A DNA stretch of 64,000 bases from an uncultured Collinsella sp. (GCA_937934165.1 CALGZX010000056.1:90372-154371), one strand, 5' to 3'; shown: positions 1 to 15,144, numbered from the stretch's first letter. Numbers and translations are program-made. Notes: generated from the sequence alone by a model not told the origin.

Positions 1-423
1 GCGGTACTCGGGGTCGCAAGCACCTAGAATCTGCGTGGCGTAGATGGCGGCGTTCTTGGCGCCGTTGATGGCAACGCAGGCCACGGGCACGCCCGAAGGC
101 ATCTGCACCATCGACAGCAGCGAATCCATGCCGCCCAGGTCACTCGTCTTCATAGGCACGCCGATAACCGGCAGCGGCGTAAAGGCAGCCACGACACCAC
201 CCAAGTGAGCAGCCTTGCCGGCGGCGGCGATAATCACTTTGATACCGCGATCGGCGGCAGTCGAGGCCCACTCGTGGACCTTCGCCGGCGTGCGGTGTGC
301 GCTCGCAATGACGAGCTCATAGGGCACACCGAGTGCCTCGAGCTCGGCGGTGCAGCCTTCCATAACGCCCAGATCGGACTTGGAGCCCATGATGATCCCG
401 ACAACCGGCTTTTGATCTGCCAT
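1..423 (-). CDS. purE: N5-carboxyaminoimidazole ribonucleotide mutase PurE (3' end beyond window)
   Basis: PurE converts N5-carboxyaminoimidazole ribonucleotide to 4-carboxyaminoimidazole ribonucleotide in cytosolic purine synthesis. The visible 141 residues start [18 protein letters not shown], with the family's GSxSD phosphate-binding motif, and continue with ASAHRTP and the [13 protein letters not shown] stretch typical of class I PurE. The usual length is about 160-170 residues, so only the last 20-30 are missing past the left edge. The ATG is preceded by a strong AGGAGG. Other purine genes (purD, purA, purB, purC) lie elsewhere in the window but not in the same operon. Confidence 0.95.
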   Translation of the reverse strand, partial: MADQKPVVGIIMGSKSDLGVMEGCTAELEALGVPYELVIASAHRTPAKVHEWASTAADRGIKVIIAAAGKAAHLGGVVAAFTPLPVIGVPMKTSDLGGMDSLLSMVQMPSGVPVACVAINGAKNAAIYATQILGACDPEYR

Positions 424-486
424 AAACAAAGACCTCCTGTTGAGAGCGGTGACGCGGCGGATCCGCGACCCTTAACTACTGAGAGT

Positions 487-492
487 AGTATA
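487..492 (-). promoter_or_regulatory. possible -10 box for purE
   Basis: TATACT on the minus strand about 65 bases before the purE start. No convincing -35 box is seen 16-18 bases upstream, so this is weak. Confidence 0.25.
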
Positions 493-518
493 GCTGCTCC
501 CGTCCCTGCGGTCTTTGT

Positions 519-606
519 GGCGCTTCGCGGGCGGGCCAGGCTTTATCTTCACTCCGGTTGCTTCGCAAAGTCGTTCAGATAAAGTCTGGCCCGCCCGCGA
601 AGCGCC
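519..606. repeat. long inverted repeat (hairpin A)
   Basis: Two 30-base arms (519-548 and 577-606) match with a single mismatch around a 28-base loop. The arms are GC-rich at the outside (GGCGCTTCGCGGGCGGG) and AT-rich at the inside (CTTTATCT). No U-tract follows on either strand, so it is not an ordinary terminator. It lies in the purE-carB gap together with two further inverted repeats; nothing in the 424-860 gap looks coding. Confidence 0.85.
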
Positions 607-652
607 CTGCGACCTACCGGGAATTGCCATGACGTACGTTGGCTGAAATATT

Positions 653-694
653 AGTGTGGGATCCGCCGTTCGAACGAACGGCGGATCCCACACT
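653..694. repeat. perfect 20-bp palindromic hairpin B
   Basis: Arms 653-672 and 675-694 are exact reverse complements with only two bases (AA) between them; the arm begins AGTGTGGGATCCGCC. No U-tract follows. Confidence 0.9.
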
Positions 695-736
695 CACTTT
701 TTATTCAGCCCTAGTCATCGCGCAAAGCCCCTTCGG

Positions 737-860
737 CAGCACACGGTGCAACCGAGTCACCGCAGGCCGGGGCGGGAGGCGGACCTTTCTCTCGGAAAAC
801 TTCGCGAAGCCCAGTTTCCGAGAGAAAGTGTCCGGCTGCCGCCCCGGCCGGCCAGGTCAA

Positions 861-875
<15 letters not shown>
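737..875. repeat. long imperfect inverted repeat C overlapping the carB stop
   Basis: The outer arms 737-748 and 864-875 are a perfect 12-base match (CAGCACACGGTG / CACCGTGTGCTG). The right outer arm is the last codons and stop of carB. Inner arms 765-801 and 813-849 match with several mismatches (GGCCGGGGCGGGAGGCGG outside, TTTCTCTCGG inside), and the centre is the palindrome CTTCGCGAAG. So the end of carB is mirrored 130 bases downstream. Confidence 0.8.
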
Positions 876-4175
<3,300 letters not shown>

Positions 4176-4176
4176 G

Positions 4177-5616
4177 TTAGTTCTCCTCGGTCTCAGCGGT
4201 CTCGGACTCAGCAAAGTTCCAGCCGGCAAGGCGGTCCTTCGCGGTATCGATGTCCAGGTAGTTCTCCTCGCCGTCCATGAGTCGCGTAAAGGCGGTAAAG
4301 AGATAGTGGGCATCGGTGGGGCCAGGCGAAGCCTCGGGGTGGTACTGGACCGAGAAGCACGGGGCGTCGAGCAGCTGGATGCCCTCGGCGGTGCCGTCGT
4401 TGAGGTTCACATGCGTCAGGCGAATGCGGCCGAAGTGCTCGTTCATCACGACCGGCGCGATGCCGCGACGCACCCAGACGCGCAGGTCGCCATCGGCCGC
4501 ATGCTCAGTCTCGCCGCCGGAAAGCTCCGGGATCAGTTTGCCCAGACTGGGGAACAGCAGGCCAAAGCCGTGGTTTTGCGCGGTGATCTCCACGCGGCGG
4601 CTCACCAGGTTCATGACCGGCTGGTTGCCACCGCGGTGACCGAACTTAAGCTTTTCCATCTGGGCGCCGCAGGCCAGGCTGATCATCTGGTGACCAAGAC
4701 AAATACCAAAGACCGGCACCTTGCCGATCAGCTGCTGCACCTGCTCGTAGGTCTCCACCACGGCGTCGGGGTCGCCGGGGCCATTGGACAAAAAGACACC
4801 GTCGGGATTCATGTCGAGCACCTCACTCGCGGGCGTATCCCACGGCACGACGGTAAGGTCGCAGCCGGCGCGGACCAGCCCCTCCAGAATACCGCGCTTC
4901 ACACCGCAGTCGTAGGCGACCACCTTGTGACGGGCAGGAGCGGCAGCCGCAAGTGCAAAGTCATGCGTGGCGGGCAGGTCGACGGCGGCAAAGGCGTGGG
5001 GCTCAGGGCAGCTCACGGTCTTGACCAGGTTCTCGCCTACCAGCGTGGGCGCTGCGGCCAGACGCTCGGCAAGCTCGTCGACGTCGAAGATCTCGGTCGA
5101 GATAATGCCCATCTTGGAACCATTATCGCGCAGATGGCGCACCAGGGCGCGGGTATCGACACCCTCGATAGCGACGATGCCGTGAGCGCGCAGGTACTCC
5201 GGCACGCTGACGGCCGAGCGCCAGTTAGAAGGCGTGGCGCACATGTCGCGAACGATCATGCCGCGCATAGCCGGAGCGCTCGCAGGGCGCACGGCGTCGC
5301 CGGGGAAGGCCGACTGGACGTCGGTCTCGTCGATACCGTAATTGCCGATCTGTGGATAGGTCATGGTTACGATTTGGCCGGCATAACTCGGGTCGGTCAT
5401 GACCTCAAAGTAGCCCTCGAGCGAGGTGTTGAAGCAGACTTCGCCGGTCGCGGTGCCCTCGGCGCCGCATGCACGTCCATAAAAAATGGTCCCATCCTCA
5501 AGATACAGGATGCAGGGACCGCAGGTGCCCTTGCTGGTTTTGGCCAGCATACGCTGGCAAAGCTCGCTGGGCGCGAAGGTGCGGGCGGCAGCGCCCGCGG
5601 TATGGTTGTTCGCCAT
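4177..5616 (-). CDS. carA: carbamoyl-phosphate synthase small (glutaminase) subunit
   Basis: CarA hydrolyses glutamine and passes ammonia to CarB. The 479-residue product has the N-terminal CPSase small-chain domain ([40 protein letters not shown]) and a class I glutamine amidotransferase domain with the catalytic Cys in FGICLGHQ and the His-Glu pair in [10 protein letters not shown]. It is longer than typical CarA (about 360-390), mainly from an N-terminal extension ([20 protein letters not shown]) and a C-terminal tail rich in Glu. The chosen ATG has AAGGAGAACT just upstream. A possible -10 (TACAAT, 5675-5680) lies about 60 bases upstream. Confidence 0.97.
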   Translation of the reverse strand: MANNHTAGAAARTFAPSELCQRMLAKTSKGTCGPCILYLEDGTIFYGRACGAEGTATGEVCFNTSLEGYFEVMTDPSYAGQIVTMTYPQIGNYGIDETDVQSAFPGDAVRPASAPAMRGMIVRDMCATPSNWRSAVSVPEYLRAHGIVAIEGVDTRALVRHLRDNGSKMGIISTEIFDVDELAERLAAAPTLVGENLVKTVSCPEPHAFAAVDLPATHDFALAAAAPARHKVVAYDCGVKRGILEGLVRAGCDLTVVPWDTPASEVLDMNPDGVFLSNGPGDPDAVVETYEQVQQLIGKVPVFGICLGHQMISLACGAQMEKLKFGHRGGNQPVMNLVSRRVEITAQNHGFGLLFPSLGKLIPELSGGETEHAADGDLRVWVRRGIAPVVMNEHFGRIRLTHVNLNDGTAEGIQLLDAPCFSVQYHPEASPGPTDAHYLFTAFTRLMDGEENYLDIDTAKDRLAGWNFAESETAETEEN

Positions 5617-5775
5617 AGTTCTCCTTCCCGGTCTCACAGGACCGGCTTAAAGGTGTGTAGTTAGGCCTCGCGGTATTGTAACCGCAAGCATGTCTCATGG
5701 CGTTAATTTCATCGAAATGTTTACGAAATGATAATTATGACTTTCTATGCATAATGATTTTTCTGGGACGGGGAT

Positions 5776-5816
5776 TAAAAATCATCCCGCGAGGCTTGTG
5801 GCTCACGCGGGATGAT
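5776..5816 (-). terminator. intrinsic terminator
   Basis: An 11-bp perfect stem (5781-5791 with 5806-5816, ATCATCCCGCG) followed on the minus strand by TTTTTAA, immediately after the stop of the 5823 gene. Confidence 0.85.
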
Positions 5817-5822
5817 GACGTC

Positions 5823-6788
5823 TTACTTTTTCTTATCCTGTTCCAGCAGTTCGGACGGCGTGCGATCGGGCTTGCCACCGCGGAAAATCTCGCGGCCATG
5901 CAGACGATGCTCCAGGTCACGTTCGGCCTTTTCCTCGTCAATCTTGGTCTGGCTCACCACCGGGTCCTCAATCAACGACGACACCGAGTTCACCTGCTTC
6001 TGAATGCGTTCGGCGATGGTGTCATCCATACTCACGATGCGCATCTTCCAGTCGATACTCGTGGCGTTGGATGAGCTCTTGGTCCACACGAACGTCAAAA
6101 TGGCGCTCTGGTGGCCCCGCGCGGGGAACATGCCAAAGAAGGAATCGTGCTGAATGTTGCTATCCTCGTCGATATAGGCGTGAACGTTATACACCACGCG
6201 GTCGATCTTATCGTTGAGCAGCGCGTTGGTCGCAACCGCCGCGGCCTGGATCTGCCCGTTGGACAGCAGCTCGAGCTCGTTGGCAGACGATGTGTCCAAC
6301 ACCGTCACCTCGACCGTGCCCGTACGCTCATCGGCTTCATCGACGGTAAAGTCGAGCGGGAACTGCGTAAAGCCGTTGCCCCACTCAAGGCCGCCCTTCA
6401 GCGCCGTCGAAACGGTATCGACCGAAACGCTCTCGGACAGGTTGGCAGTGTTCAGACGACGCATCACGCCGTAGCCAATCTGCATGCCCACGATCAGCAC
6501 CAAAATACCGATGACCACGGCCATCGCGGTTTTCGTAATGGTATGGCTCACCTGCGAGCCCGAAGGATCGTCCTCGGACAGCGGGTCGATATGTTTTGCC
6601 TGGCTCGCGCAGTCCTCGCTGCGCAGCTGCGCTAGCGCCGCTTTGTCACCGCGCTTGGCCGCAGCCTCCTTCTCACGCATGCGCTCGGTACGCTTTTTGG
6701 CAAGCGTGGGATCCAAGACGCCGGATGCATCGATTTCGGAGAATAACTCCGTCACTTCTTCCGGAGTCAAAGGGTTCTTGTCAGCCAT
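5823..6788 (-). CDS. single-pass membrane protein of unknown function
   Basis: I do not recognise this 321-residue protein. It has a charged, helical N-terminal part (residues 1-80, Lys/Glu/Ala-rich, LAKKRTERMREKEAAAKRGD), one clear transmembrane segment near residues 87-107 (AMAVVIGILVLIVGMQIGYGV), and an extracytoplasmic domain of about 170 residues rich in beta-prone stretches, then a charged tail. It has no lipobox or LPxTG. It begins 19 bases after the ABC exporter gene stops and ends at a good terminator, so the two form an operon; it may be an accessory subunit of the exporter, which is inference from position only. Confidence 0.8.
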   Translation of the reverse strand: MADKNPLTPEEVTELFSEIDASGVLDPTLAKKRTERMREKEAAAKRGDKAALAQLRSEDCASQAKHIDPLSEDDPSGSQVSHTITKTAMAVVIGILVLIVGMQIGYGVMRRLNTANLSESVSVDTVSTALKGGLEWGNGFTQFPLDFTVDEADERTGTVEVTVLDTSSANELELLSNGQIQAAAVATNALLNDKIDRVVYNVHAYIDEDSNIQHDSFFGMFPARGHQSAILTFVWTKSSSNATSIDWKMRIVSMDDTIAERIQKQVNSVSSLIEDPVVSQTKIDEEKAERDLEHRLHGREIFRGGKPDRTPSELLEQDKKK

Positions 6789-6807
6789 AAACTTCCTGTC
6801 ATATCAA

Positions 6808-8580
6808 TCAGTCGAGCTCGTGCGCACGCGCACCTTCGAACTGCATTCGATAGTAACGGGCATAGGTGCCGCCACGGGCGAGAAGCTCCTCGTGCGTGCC
6901 ACGCTCCACAACGCGACCATGCTCAACGGTCGCAATCTCATCGGCATGCTTAATGGTCGAAAGACGGTGGGCGATGATAATCGTGGTGCGGCCGCGTGCC
7001 AGCTCTTCGAGCGACTCCTGGACCGCCTCCTCGCTCTCGTTATCCAAAGCACTCGTCGCCTCGTCCAAGATCAAGATTTTGGGGTTCTTGAGGAACACGC
7101 GCGCGATGGCAACACGCTGCTTCTGTCCGCCCGAAAGACGGCTACCGCGCTCGCCCACGACCGTGTTATAGCCCTGTGGAAGCGACTCGATAAAGGCATC
7201 GATGTTGGCGCGACGGGCGGCCTCGGCGATCTCTTCCGCCGTGGCACCCGGCTTGCCGTAGGCGATGTTCTCGCCAATCGTACCGTCAAATAGATAGACA
7301 TCCTGCTGCACCAGGCCGATGGCGCGGCGCAGGCTCTGCTGCGTCACATCGCGCACGTCCTGGCCGTCGATGCTAATGGATCCGGCAGCCACGTCATAAA
7401 AGCGCGGCAGCAGCGAACAGGTCGTGGACTTGCCACCGCCCGAAGGGCCAACCAGCGCGATGGTCTGCCCGGGCTTGATGGACAGATTCATATGGTCGAT
7501 AACGGGACGCTCGTCGGCATAGCCCTCGCCCAGCTCGACATCCTCGTAGTTAAAGCACACGTCGTGATACTCCACGGCGCCGGCAGTCACCTGCAGATCC
7601 GTAGCGCCCGGCTTGTCCTGGATATCCGGCGCGGTCGAGAGCACCTCGTCCATACGTTTAAAGCCGGCGATAGCCTTCTGATACGTTTCGGCCGAATTGA
7701 CGAGCGTCTCGAGCGGCGTGCAGAACAGCGAAATATAGAGTGCAAAGGTCGCCATATCGACCGCCTGCAGCTGTCCCTGGGCGACCAGCCAGCCGCCCAG
7801 CAGCACCACGATCACATAGAGCACACCCGAGAGCAGGCCATACGTCGCGGTATAGACGCCCATGGCGTGATACATGTTCTCCTTGGACGAAAGGTAGCGA
7901 TCGTTAGAGGCACGGAACTTGGCGCGCTCGGTCTCCTCGTTGGCAAAGCTCTTGACTACGCGCATGCCCGCAAGCGAATCCTGCAGCTGCGCATTGATGC
8001 CGCTGATCTTTTTGCGGTTGTCGCTAAAAACCTCGCGCATACGCATGTTCTGCCAAAACATGATGACCGCAAACGCCGCCGTCACCACGGCCATGGCGAG
8101 CGCTATCACCGGGGCGATGGTAAAGAGGATCGCAAACGAGCCAATAATCTCGATGCCGCAGATGATGATCCACTCGGGCACGTGGTGCGCCGCCTCGCAG
8201 ATATCGAACAGATCGTTGACCACGCGGCTCATCATGTCGCCCGAGCTGTTGCGGTCGAAGTACGCAAAGCTAAAGCGCTCATACTGGTCGAACAGGTCCT
8301 CGCGCATTTTGGACTCCATACGCGCGCCCATCACGTGACCCCAATAGCTCACAAAGTAGCGGCAGGCGCAGCGGATGGCATACATCAGCACCAAGCCCAC
8401 CGCGATCATACCGAGCGCCTGCATAATGGCAGCCTGACCCTGAGTAAATAGCCCACCGGTCAAATTGCGCAGGATAATGGGGAACGCAAGGTCAATGGCG
8501 GCAAGCACCAGAGCACAAACAGTATCAGCAACAAAAAGCCCCATCTGGGGCTTGTAATACGAAAGAAACCTCTTCAGCAT
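6808..8580 (-). CDS. ABC exporter, fused membrane and ATPase domains
   Basis: A 590-residue half-transporter with six predicted membrane helices in the first 310 residues and a C-terminal ATPase. Walker A is GPSGGGKST, the signature is LSGGQKQR, and Walker B is ILILDEATSALD, followed by the switch His in IIAHRLSTI. This is the MsbA/MdlB type that works as a homodimer to move lipids, drugs or peptides outward; the substrate cannot be read from sequence. GAGGATCAC precedes the ATG. The next gene downstream is a membrane protein 19 bases away, probably cotranscribed. Confidence 0.93.
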   Translation of the reverse strand: MLKRFLSYYKPQMGLFVADTVCALVLAAIDLAFPIILRNLTGGLFTQGQAAIMQALGMIAVGLVLMYAIRCACRYFVSYWGHVMGARMESKMREDLFDQYERFSFAYFDRNSSGDMMSRVVNDLFDICEAAHHVPEWIIICGIEIIGSFAILFTIAPVIALAMAVVTAAFAVIMFWQNMRMREVFSDNRKKISGINAQLQDSLAGMRVVKSFANEETERAKFRASNDRYLSSKENMYHAMGVYTATYGLLSGVLYVIVVLLGGWLVAQGQLQAVDMATFALYISLFCTPLETLVNSAETYQKAIAGFKRMDEVLSTAPDIQDKPGATDLQVTAGAVEYHDVCFNYEDVELGEGYADERPVIDHMNLSIKPGQTIALVGPSGGGKSTTCSLLPRFYDVAAGSISIDGQDVRDVTQQSLRRAIGLVQQDVYLFDGTIGENIAYGKPGATAEEIAEAARRANIDAFIESLPQGYNTVVGERGSRLSGGQKQRVAIARVFLKNPKILILDEATSALDNESEEAVQESLEELARGRTTIIIAHRLSTIKHADEIATVEHGRVVERGTHEELLARGGTYARYYRMQFEGARAHELD

Positions 8581-8609
8581 GTGATCCTCAAAGAAATATC
8601 AGCAACGTA

Positions 8610-8650
8610 AGCCCTGGGACAAAGCAATCAGTAGCACTTGTCCCAGGGCT
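8610..8650. repeat. 13-bp inverted repeat, terminator-like
   Basis: AGCCCTGGGACAA (8610-8622) is mirrored exactly at 8638-8650 between the Nudix gene and the ABC exporter. No U-run follows on the minus strand, so it is at best a weak terminator for nudix-purD. Confidence 0.6.
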
Positions 8651-8661
8651 ATCCCCACTCG

Positions 8662-9357
8662 TTAAAGCTCCGTGCCCCCAAGGCGGTGCGCGATGCTATC
8701 GCAGGCCAAGGCGCCCACGACGGTCTTGGCGTCTTCGATCTTGCCGTCGAGCACGGCGTCGATCAGCTCGTGCAGCGGCACCAGGTCCACGTTGACAAAC
8801 TCGTCATCATCGGGGTTGGGCGCATCAAACTCGAGCTTGGTGGCCAAGTAGATGTGGATGATCTCATCGCAAAAACCGCAGGACGTGACAATCGACGTCA
8901 AAAAGCGAATACGACCAGCCCTAAAGCCCGTCTCCTCGTGCAGTTCGCGCTTGGCGCAATCGAGCGGGTCCTCGCCTGGATCGAGCTTGCCGGCGGGAAT
9001 CTCGACCGTCACGCGGTCGATGGCGGTGCGGTACTGACGCACCAGTACGATCTTGCCGCTCTCGGTCAGTGCCACAACGGCCGCCGCACCCGGATGGCGA
9101 ACGATATCGCGGGCGCTGCGGTGACCGTTGGGCAGCTCAACCTCAAGACGGTGGACGTCGAGGATCTTGCCCTTCCAGGCGCACTCCTCCGAAAGAATCT
9201 TCTCGTGCAGCTCGGCATCGTGCGGGTCGTCGTCGCCCAGCACCAGCGCCGGCTCGTCAGCGACCTCGCCACCAGGCTCGCCCTCGGCGTGCCCATACAT
9301 GCGGCTGTCCTCTTCGACGATCTGCGCGTCCACGAGCTCTTCGTTCTTCTCGTCCAT
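8662..9357 (-). CDS. Nudix hydrolase, ADP-ribose pyrophosphatase type
   Basis: Contains a full Nudix box, GKLDPGEDPLDCAKRELHEE followed by TGF, which holds the Mg-binding RELHEE core. The fold around it (VVALTESGKIVLVRQYRTAI, VEIPAGKLD) matches NudF/YqkG-like ADP-ribose pyrophosphatases, which cleave ADP-ribose to AMP and ribose 5-phosphate. About 70 acidic N-terminal residues precede the domain. Two ATGs are possible; the one at 9357 is ten bases from GAGAGG, while the one at 9366 is too close, so I prefer 9357 (231 residues). It follows purD by 21 bases and is probably in its operon. Confidence 0.88.
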   Translation of the reverse strand: MDEKNEELVDAQIVEEDSRMYGHAEGEPGGEVADEPALVLGDDDPHDAELHEKILSEECAWKGKILDVHRLEVELPNGHRSARDIVRHPGAAAVVALTESGKIVLVRQYRTAIDRVTVEIPAGKLDPGEDPLDCAKRELHEETGFRAGRIRFLTSIVTSCGFCDEIIHIYLATKLEFDAPNPDDDEFVNVDLVPLHELIDAVLDGKIEDAKTVVGALACDSIAHRLGGTEL

Positions 9358-9378
9358 CCGTCTCATTCCTCTCGGATT

Positions 9379-10683
<1,305 letters not shown>

Positions 10684-10737
10684 GGGTGCCTCCTCTATGG
10701 ATGAACGGCCCGCTCCGCGCGAGCCCTTTGCAAGCAA

Positions 10738-10779
10738 ATATACCCCTCGGCCGCCCGTCCGGGCTGCAAAGGGGTATAT
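10738..10779 (-). terminator. hairpin after purA
   Basis: ATATACCCCT (10738-10747) pairs with 10770-10779; GC-rich inner part between. It stands between purA and purD. Only a short T stretch follows on the minus strand, so termination would be weak. Confidence 0.45.
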
Positions 10780-10801
10780 CGCAATAACCAAATAGTCCCG
10801 A

Positions 10802-12097
<1,296 letters not shown>

Positions 12098-12154
12098 TTA
12101 CATTCATGGACTGTCTACGCGCCACGCCGGCACGCAGAAGCACAAAACATTCCC

Positions 12155-12183
12155 AGTATACCCGTGCAACGGGCGCCTGTCCT
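12155..12183 (-). promoter_or_regulatory. likely purA promoter
   Basis: Minus-strand AGGACA (12178-12183) and TATACT (12155-12160) are spaced 17 bases apart. The -35 overlaps the dnaB stop codon. Confidence 0.5.
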
Positions 12184-13573
12184 ACTCCTCGGCATGTGCC
12201 CCATCAAGCTCATAGAACTTGGTGGATGCCGGCAGGAACATCAGGTCGACGTCGCCGATCGGGCCCGAACGGTTCTTGGCCACGACGATACGCGTAACGC
12301 CCTCGTCGGGTCGATCGTCGCGCGAGGCTTCGGCCTCGTCGGCGGAGCGGTCCAAGAACATAACGATATCGGCGTCCTGCTCGATAGAGCCCGATTCACG
12401 AAGGTCGGAAAGCTGCGGGCGCTTGCCGGTACGGGATTCGACCTGACGCGAGAGCTGTGACAGCGCGATGAGCGGGATCTTGAGCTCCTTGGCCATGATC
12501 TTAAGACCACGCGACATCTCCGAAACCTCGACGGTACGGCTCTCGGAGCGGCGTCCCGGCGGAGGACTCACCAGCTGCAGGTAGTCCAGGATGATGATTG
12601 CCTTCTCCTTGTTATGGAGCATGCGGCGGCTCTTGGCGCGAATCTCGGTCACTGTGGTGCCGGGCGTATCGTCAATCAGAATATCGAGCTTGGACAAGGT
12701 CTGCGTGGCCTCGTTGATATTGGCCCACTGTTCGGGGCTAATGCGGCCCATGCGGAAGTCACTGATCGAGATCATGGCATAGGCGCAAATCAGACGCTGG
12801 GCAATTTCCTTGCCCGACATCTCCAGCGAGAAGAAGCCGACGGTATAACCAGCAGCGGCAGCGTTGAGAGCCAGATTCAGGGCAAACGACGTCTTACCCA
12901 CGGCAGGGCGGGCGCCGATAATGATGAGCTGGCCCTCGCGGAAGCCCATGAGCATGCGGTCGAGTGACGGGAAGCCCGTGGGCACGCCCGCAGCCTGGCC
13001 ACCGGCCTGGCACACTTCCTCGGCCTCGTTATAGGCCTCGACCATAAACTCGGTCAACGTCTTGTAACTCGACTTGACCTCGCGCGCCGTAACCTTGAGC
13101 AGCTTGCTCTCGGCCAGCTCGACAACCTCTTTGGTGTCGGTGGGGGCATTATATGCCAGCGCGTTGATCTCGTTGGTGGCGCCGATCAGCTCGCGCAGCA
13201 TCGAGTCGCGACGGACGATGGCAGCATGGTGCTGCCAGTTGACGAGCGACAGGGTCTGACCCATCAGCTCCAAAATGTACGCCTCGCCGCCCACGGCATC
13301 GAGCTTGTTGATGCTTCGCAGGTAATCGATCAGCGAGATGGAGTCGATGGGAATGCGGCTGTTGTACATATCGACCATCGCGGTATAGATGGTCTTATGA
13401 ATGGGCCGGTAGAAGTCATCGGGCTGCAGCTCGACCTGGGCCTCTTCGACCACCTCGGGCGATAGCAGCATAGCGGCCAGTACATTGGCCTCTGCATCTT
13501 GGTTTTGGGGAAGACCCAACTTTGAGCCGCGGTCCTCGACCGTCAGCCCGGTCTCCCTATCGTCATATGCCAT
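12182..13573 (-). CDS. dnaB: replicative DNA helicase
   Basis: DnaB unwinds DNA ahead of the replisome as a hexamer. The 463-residue product has the N-terminal collar domain (LPQNQDAEANVLAAMLLSPE, a family hallmark) and the RecA-like motor with Walker A GARPAVGKTSFALN, Walker B AIIILDYLQL and the ALSQLSRQVESR motif. No intein is present. The ATG at 13573 is chosen over 13585 because GAGGA lies five bases upstream and the upstream ATG overlaps that site. It stands downstream of the rplI operon, as is common in Firmicutes and Actinobacteria. Confidence 0.97.
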   Translation of the reverse strand: MAYDDRETGLTVEDRGSKLGLPQNQDAEANVLAAMLLSPEVVEEAQVELQPDDFYRPIHKTIYTAMVDMYNSRIPIDSISLIDYLRSINKLDAVGGEAYILELMGQTLSLVNWQHHAAIVRRDSMLRELIGATNEINALAYNAPTDTKEVVELAESKLLKVTAREVKSSYKTLTEFMVEAYNEAEEVCQAGGQAAGVPTGFPSLDRMLMGFREGQLIIIGARPAVGKTSFALNLALNAAAAGYTVGFFSLEMSGKEIAQRLICAYAMISISDFRMGRISPEQWANINEATQTLSKLDILIDDTPGTTVTEIRAKSRRMLHNKEKAIIILDYLQLVSPPPGRRSESRTVEVSEMSRGLKIMAKELKIPLIALSQLSRQVESRTGKRPQLSDLRESGSIEQDADIVMFLDRSADEAEASRDDRPDEGVTRIVVAKNRSGPIGDVDLMFLPASTKFYELDGAHAEE

Positions 13574-13726
13574 GAGCATCCTCATTCATATCGCTTGCGA
13601 GCATCCATAGTATCAGCCACGGTCCCAAAACGCGCCGCGCGCCGCCAATCATCACCGAACCAAACGGATGAACGGTCCTGTATATAGGACTTTGACGCGA
13701 CGTTCACCACAACACTCACTCAGCGC

Positions 13727-13765
13727 AAAAAACAAAAGGGCGCCCCGGTTTCCCAGAGCGCCCTT
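13727..13765 (-). terminator. intrinsic terminator of the rplI operon
   Basis: Stem AAGGGCGC (13736-13743) with GCGCCCTT (13758-13765), followed on the minus strand by TTGTTTTTTG. Confidence 0.85.
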
Positions 13766-13797
13766 CTTAGAACAAGATTGTTGCGTTGCAGCAAATG

Positions 13798-14337
13798 CTA
13801 CTCGGCAGCAGCCTCAGTCTCGACCTCGGCGGTCTCGGCCTCGGCGACCTCAGCGGCCTCCTCGACCTCAGCCTCGGCAGCGAGCTCCTCGGCGGTAACG
13901 CCGACGAGAACGACAACCTCGGCCTTGATCTCGCGATACAGCGAGATGGCAACGGTGTGGGCACCGGCAACCTTGATGGGCTTACCGAGCTCGACGCGCT
14001 TGCGGTCGATGTCCATACCGAGCTGAGCCTTGATGGCGTCAGCGATCATAGCGGCGGTAACGGAGCCAAAGAGGATGCCCTCGTCGCCGACCTTGACGTC
14101 AACGGTGACCGTCTTGCCCTCGAAGGCAGCCTTGGTCTCGTTGGCGGTAGCCAGACGGACGGCCTCGCGCTTGGCGATGTTGTTGCGACGCTCGTCAAGC
14201 TGCTTAAGGTTGCCCTTGGTGGCGGCAACAGCGAGCTTCTTGGGGAACAGGAAGTTCTCAGCGTAACCCTGAGCGACCTCTACGACGTCACCCTCGCCGC
14301 CCTTGCCCTTGATCTCATCGAGAAGAATAACCTTCAT
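13798..14337 (-). CDS. rplI: 50S ribosomal protein bL9
   Basis: MKVILLDEIKGKGGEGDVVE is the classic L9 start with its rRNA-binding N domain (GYAENFLFPKKLAV). The C-terminal domain is followed by an acidic Ala/Glu tail (EELAAEAEVEEAAEVAEAET), making 179 residues against the usual 148-150. It is the last gene of rpsF-ssb-rpsR-rplI. GGGAG precedes the ATG. Confidence 0.97.
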   Translation of the reverse strand: MKVILLDEIKGKGGEGDVVEVAQGYAENFLFPKKLAVAATKGNLKQLDERRNNIAKREAVRLATANETKAAFEGKTVTVDVKVGDEGILFGSVTAAMIADAIKAQLGMDIDRKRVELGKPIKVAGAHTVAISLYREIKAEVVVLVGVTAEELAAEAEVEEAAEVAEAETAEVETEAAAE

Positions 14338-14352
14338 GATGCGTCTCCCTTC

Positions 14353-14619
14353 TTAGCCGCGGTCGCGGTTGCCACGAGAGGAAACCACGGGGACGGTGTA
14401 CGGCAGGAGAGCCATCTCGCGGGCGCGCTTGATGGCGTTGGCGATGTCATGCTGATGCTGCGTGCAAGCGCCAGTGACGCGACGGGGCTTGATCTTGCCA
14501 CGGTCGGTCATGTACTTACGGAGAAGCTGAGTGTCCTTATAGTCGATGAACTCAGTGTTCTCCTTGCAGAACTGGCAGTACTTACGACGCGGCTGACGTG
14601 CAGAAAAATCATTAGCCAT
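14353..14619 (-). CDS. rpsR: 30S ribosomal protein bS18
   Basis: An 88-residue bS18 beginning [20 protein letters not shown]. The CQFC pair together with the later Cys in TGACTQHQ and a His suggest the zinc-binding (C+) form. [15 protein letters not shown] is the conserved core. The frame stays open to 14670, but MANDFSA is the natural start. Lies between ssb and rplI and partners bS6 in the 30S platform. Confidence 0.96.
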   Translation of the reverse strand: MANDFSARQPRRKYCQFCKENTEFIDYKDTQLLRKYMTDRGKIKPRRVTGACTQHQHDIANAIKRAREMALLPYTVPVVSSRGNRDRG

Positions 14620-14691
14620 GTCAAAATACCTTTCATTTGGCAACTTCGGCGAACCGAAGCCGCCTCTCACTCAAAAATAGGTGAACAACCC

Positions 14692-15144
14692 TTAGAACGG
14701 GATGTCCTCATCGTAGACGTCGACCGCAGGCGGCGTAGCCACCGGTGCGGCAGGACGTGCTGCGGGCGCGGGGGCTGCGGGGGCGTAACCGCCCTGATCG
14801 TAGCCACCCTGGCCACCACGGGAGCTCATAAACTCGATCTCATCGACGATGACCTCAAGCTTGCTCCGGCGCTGGCCGTCGCGCTCCCAAGAGCTGTAGC
14901 GCAGCTTGCCCTCGATCGCGACCTTGTTTCCCTTTGCCAGGAAACGGCTCACGGCCTCGGCGCGGGTGCCGAACATGGTGCAGTCGACAAAGTTGGGATA
15001 GTCCTCCCACTCGCCAGTCTGCGCATTGCGGCGACGATCGTTCACGGCGACGCCAAAGGACAGAACCTGGGTTCCGCCGGCGGTGGCGCGCAGCTCGGGA
15101 TCGCGGGTGAGGTTACCGGTGATGTTCACTCGATTGATGCTCAT
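14692..15144 (-). CDS. ssb: single-stranded DNA-binding protein
   Basis: A 150-residue SSB: OB-fold N domain (MSINRVNITGNLTRDPELRA, FVDCTMFGTRAEAVSRFLAK), a short Gly/Pro/Ala linker and the C-terminal interaction tip DEDIPF. It protects single strands during replication and recruits repair proteins through the tip. It lies between rpsF and rpsR as in most Gram-positive bacteria. Confidence 0.97.
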   Translation of the reverse strand: MSINRVNITGNLTRDPELRATAGGTQVLSFGVAVNDRRRNAQTGEWEDYPNFVDCTMFGTRAEAVSRFLAKGNKVAIEGKLRYSSWERDGQRRSKLEVIVDEIEFMSSRGGQGGYDQGGYAPAAPAPAARPAAPVATPPAVDVYDEDIPF

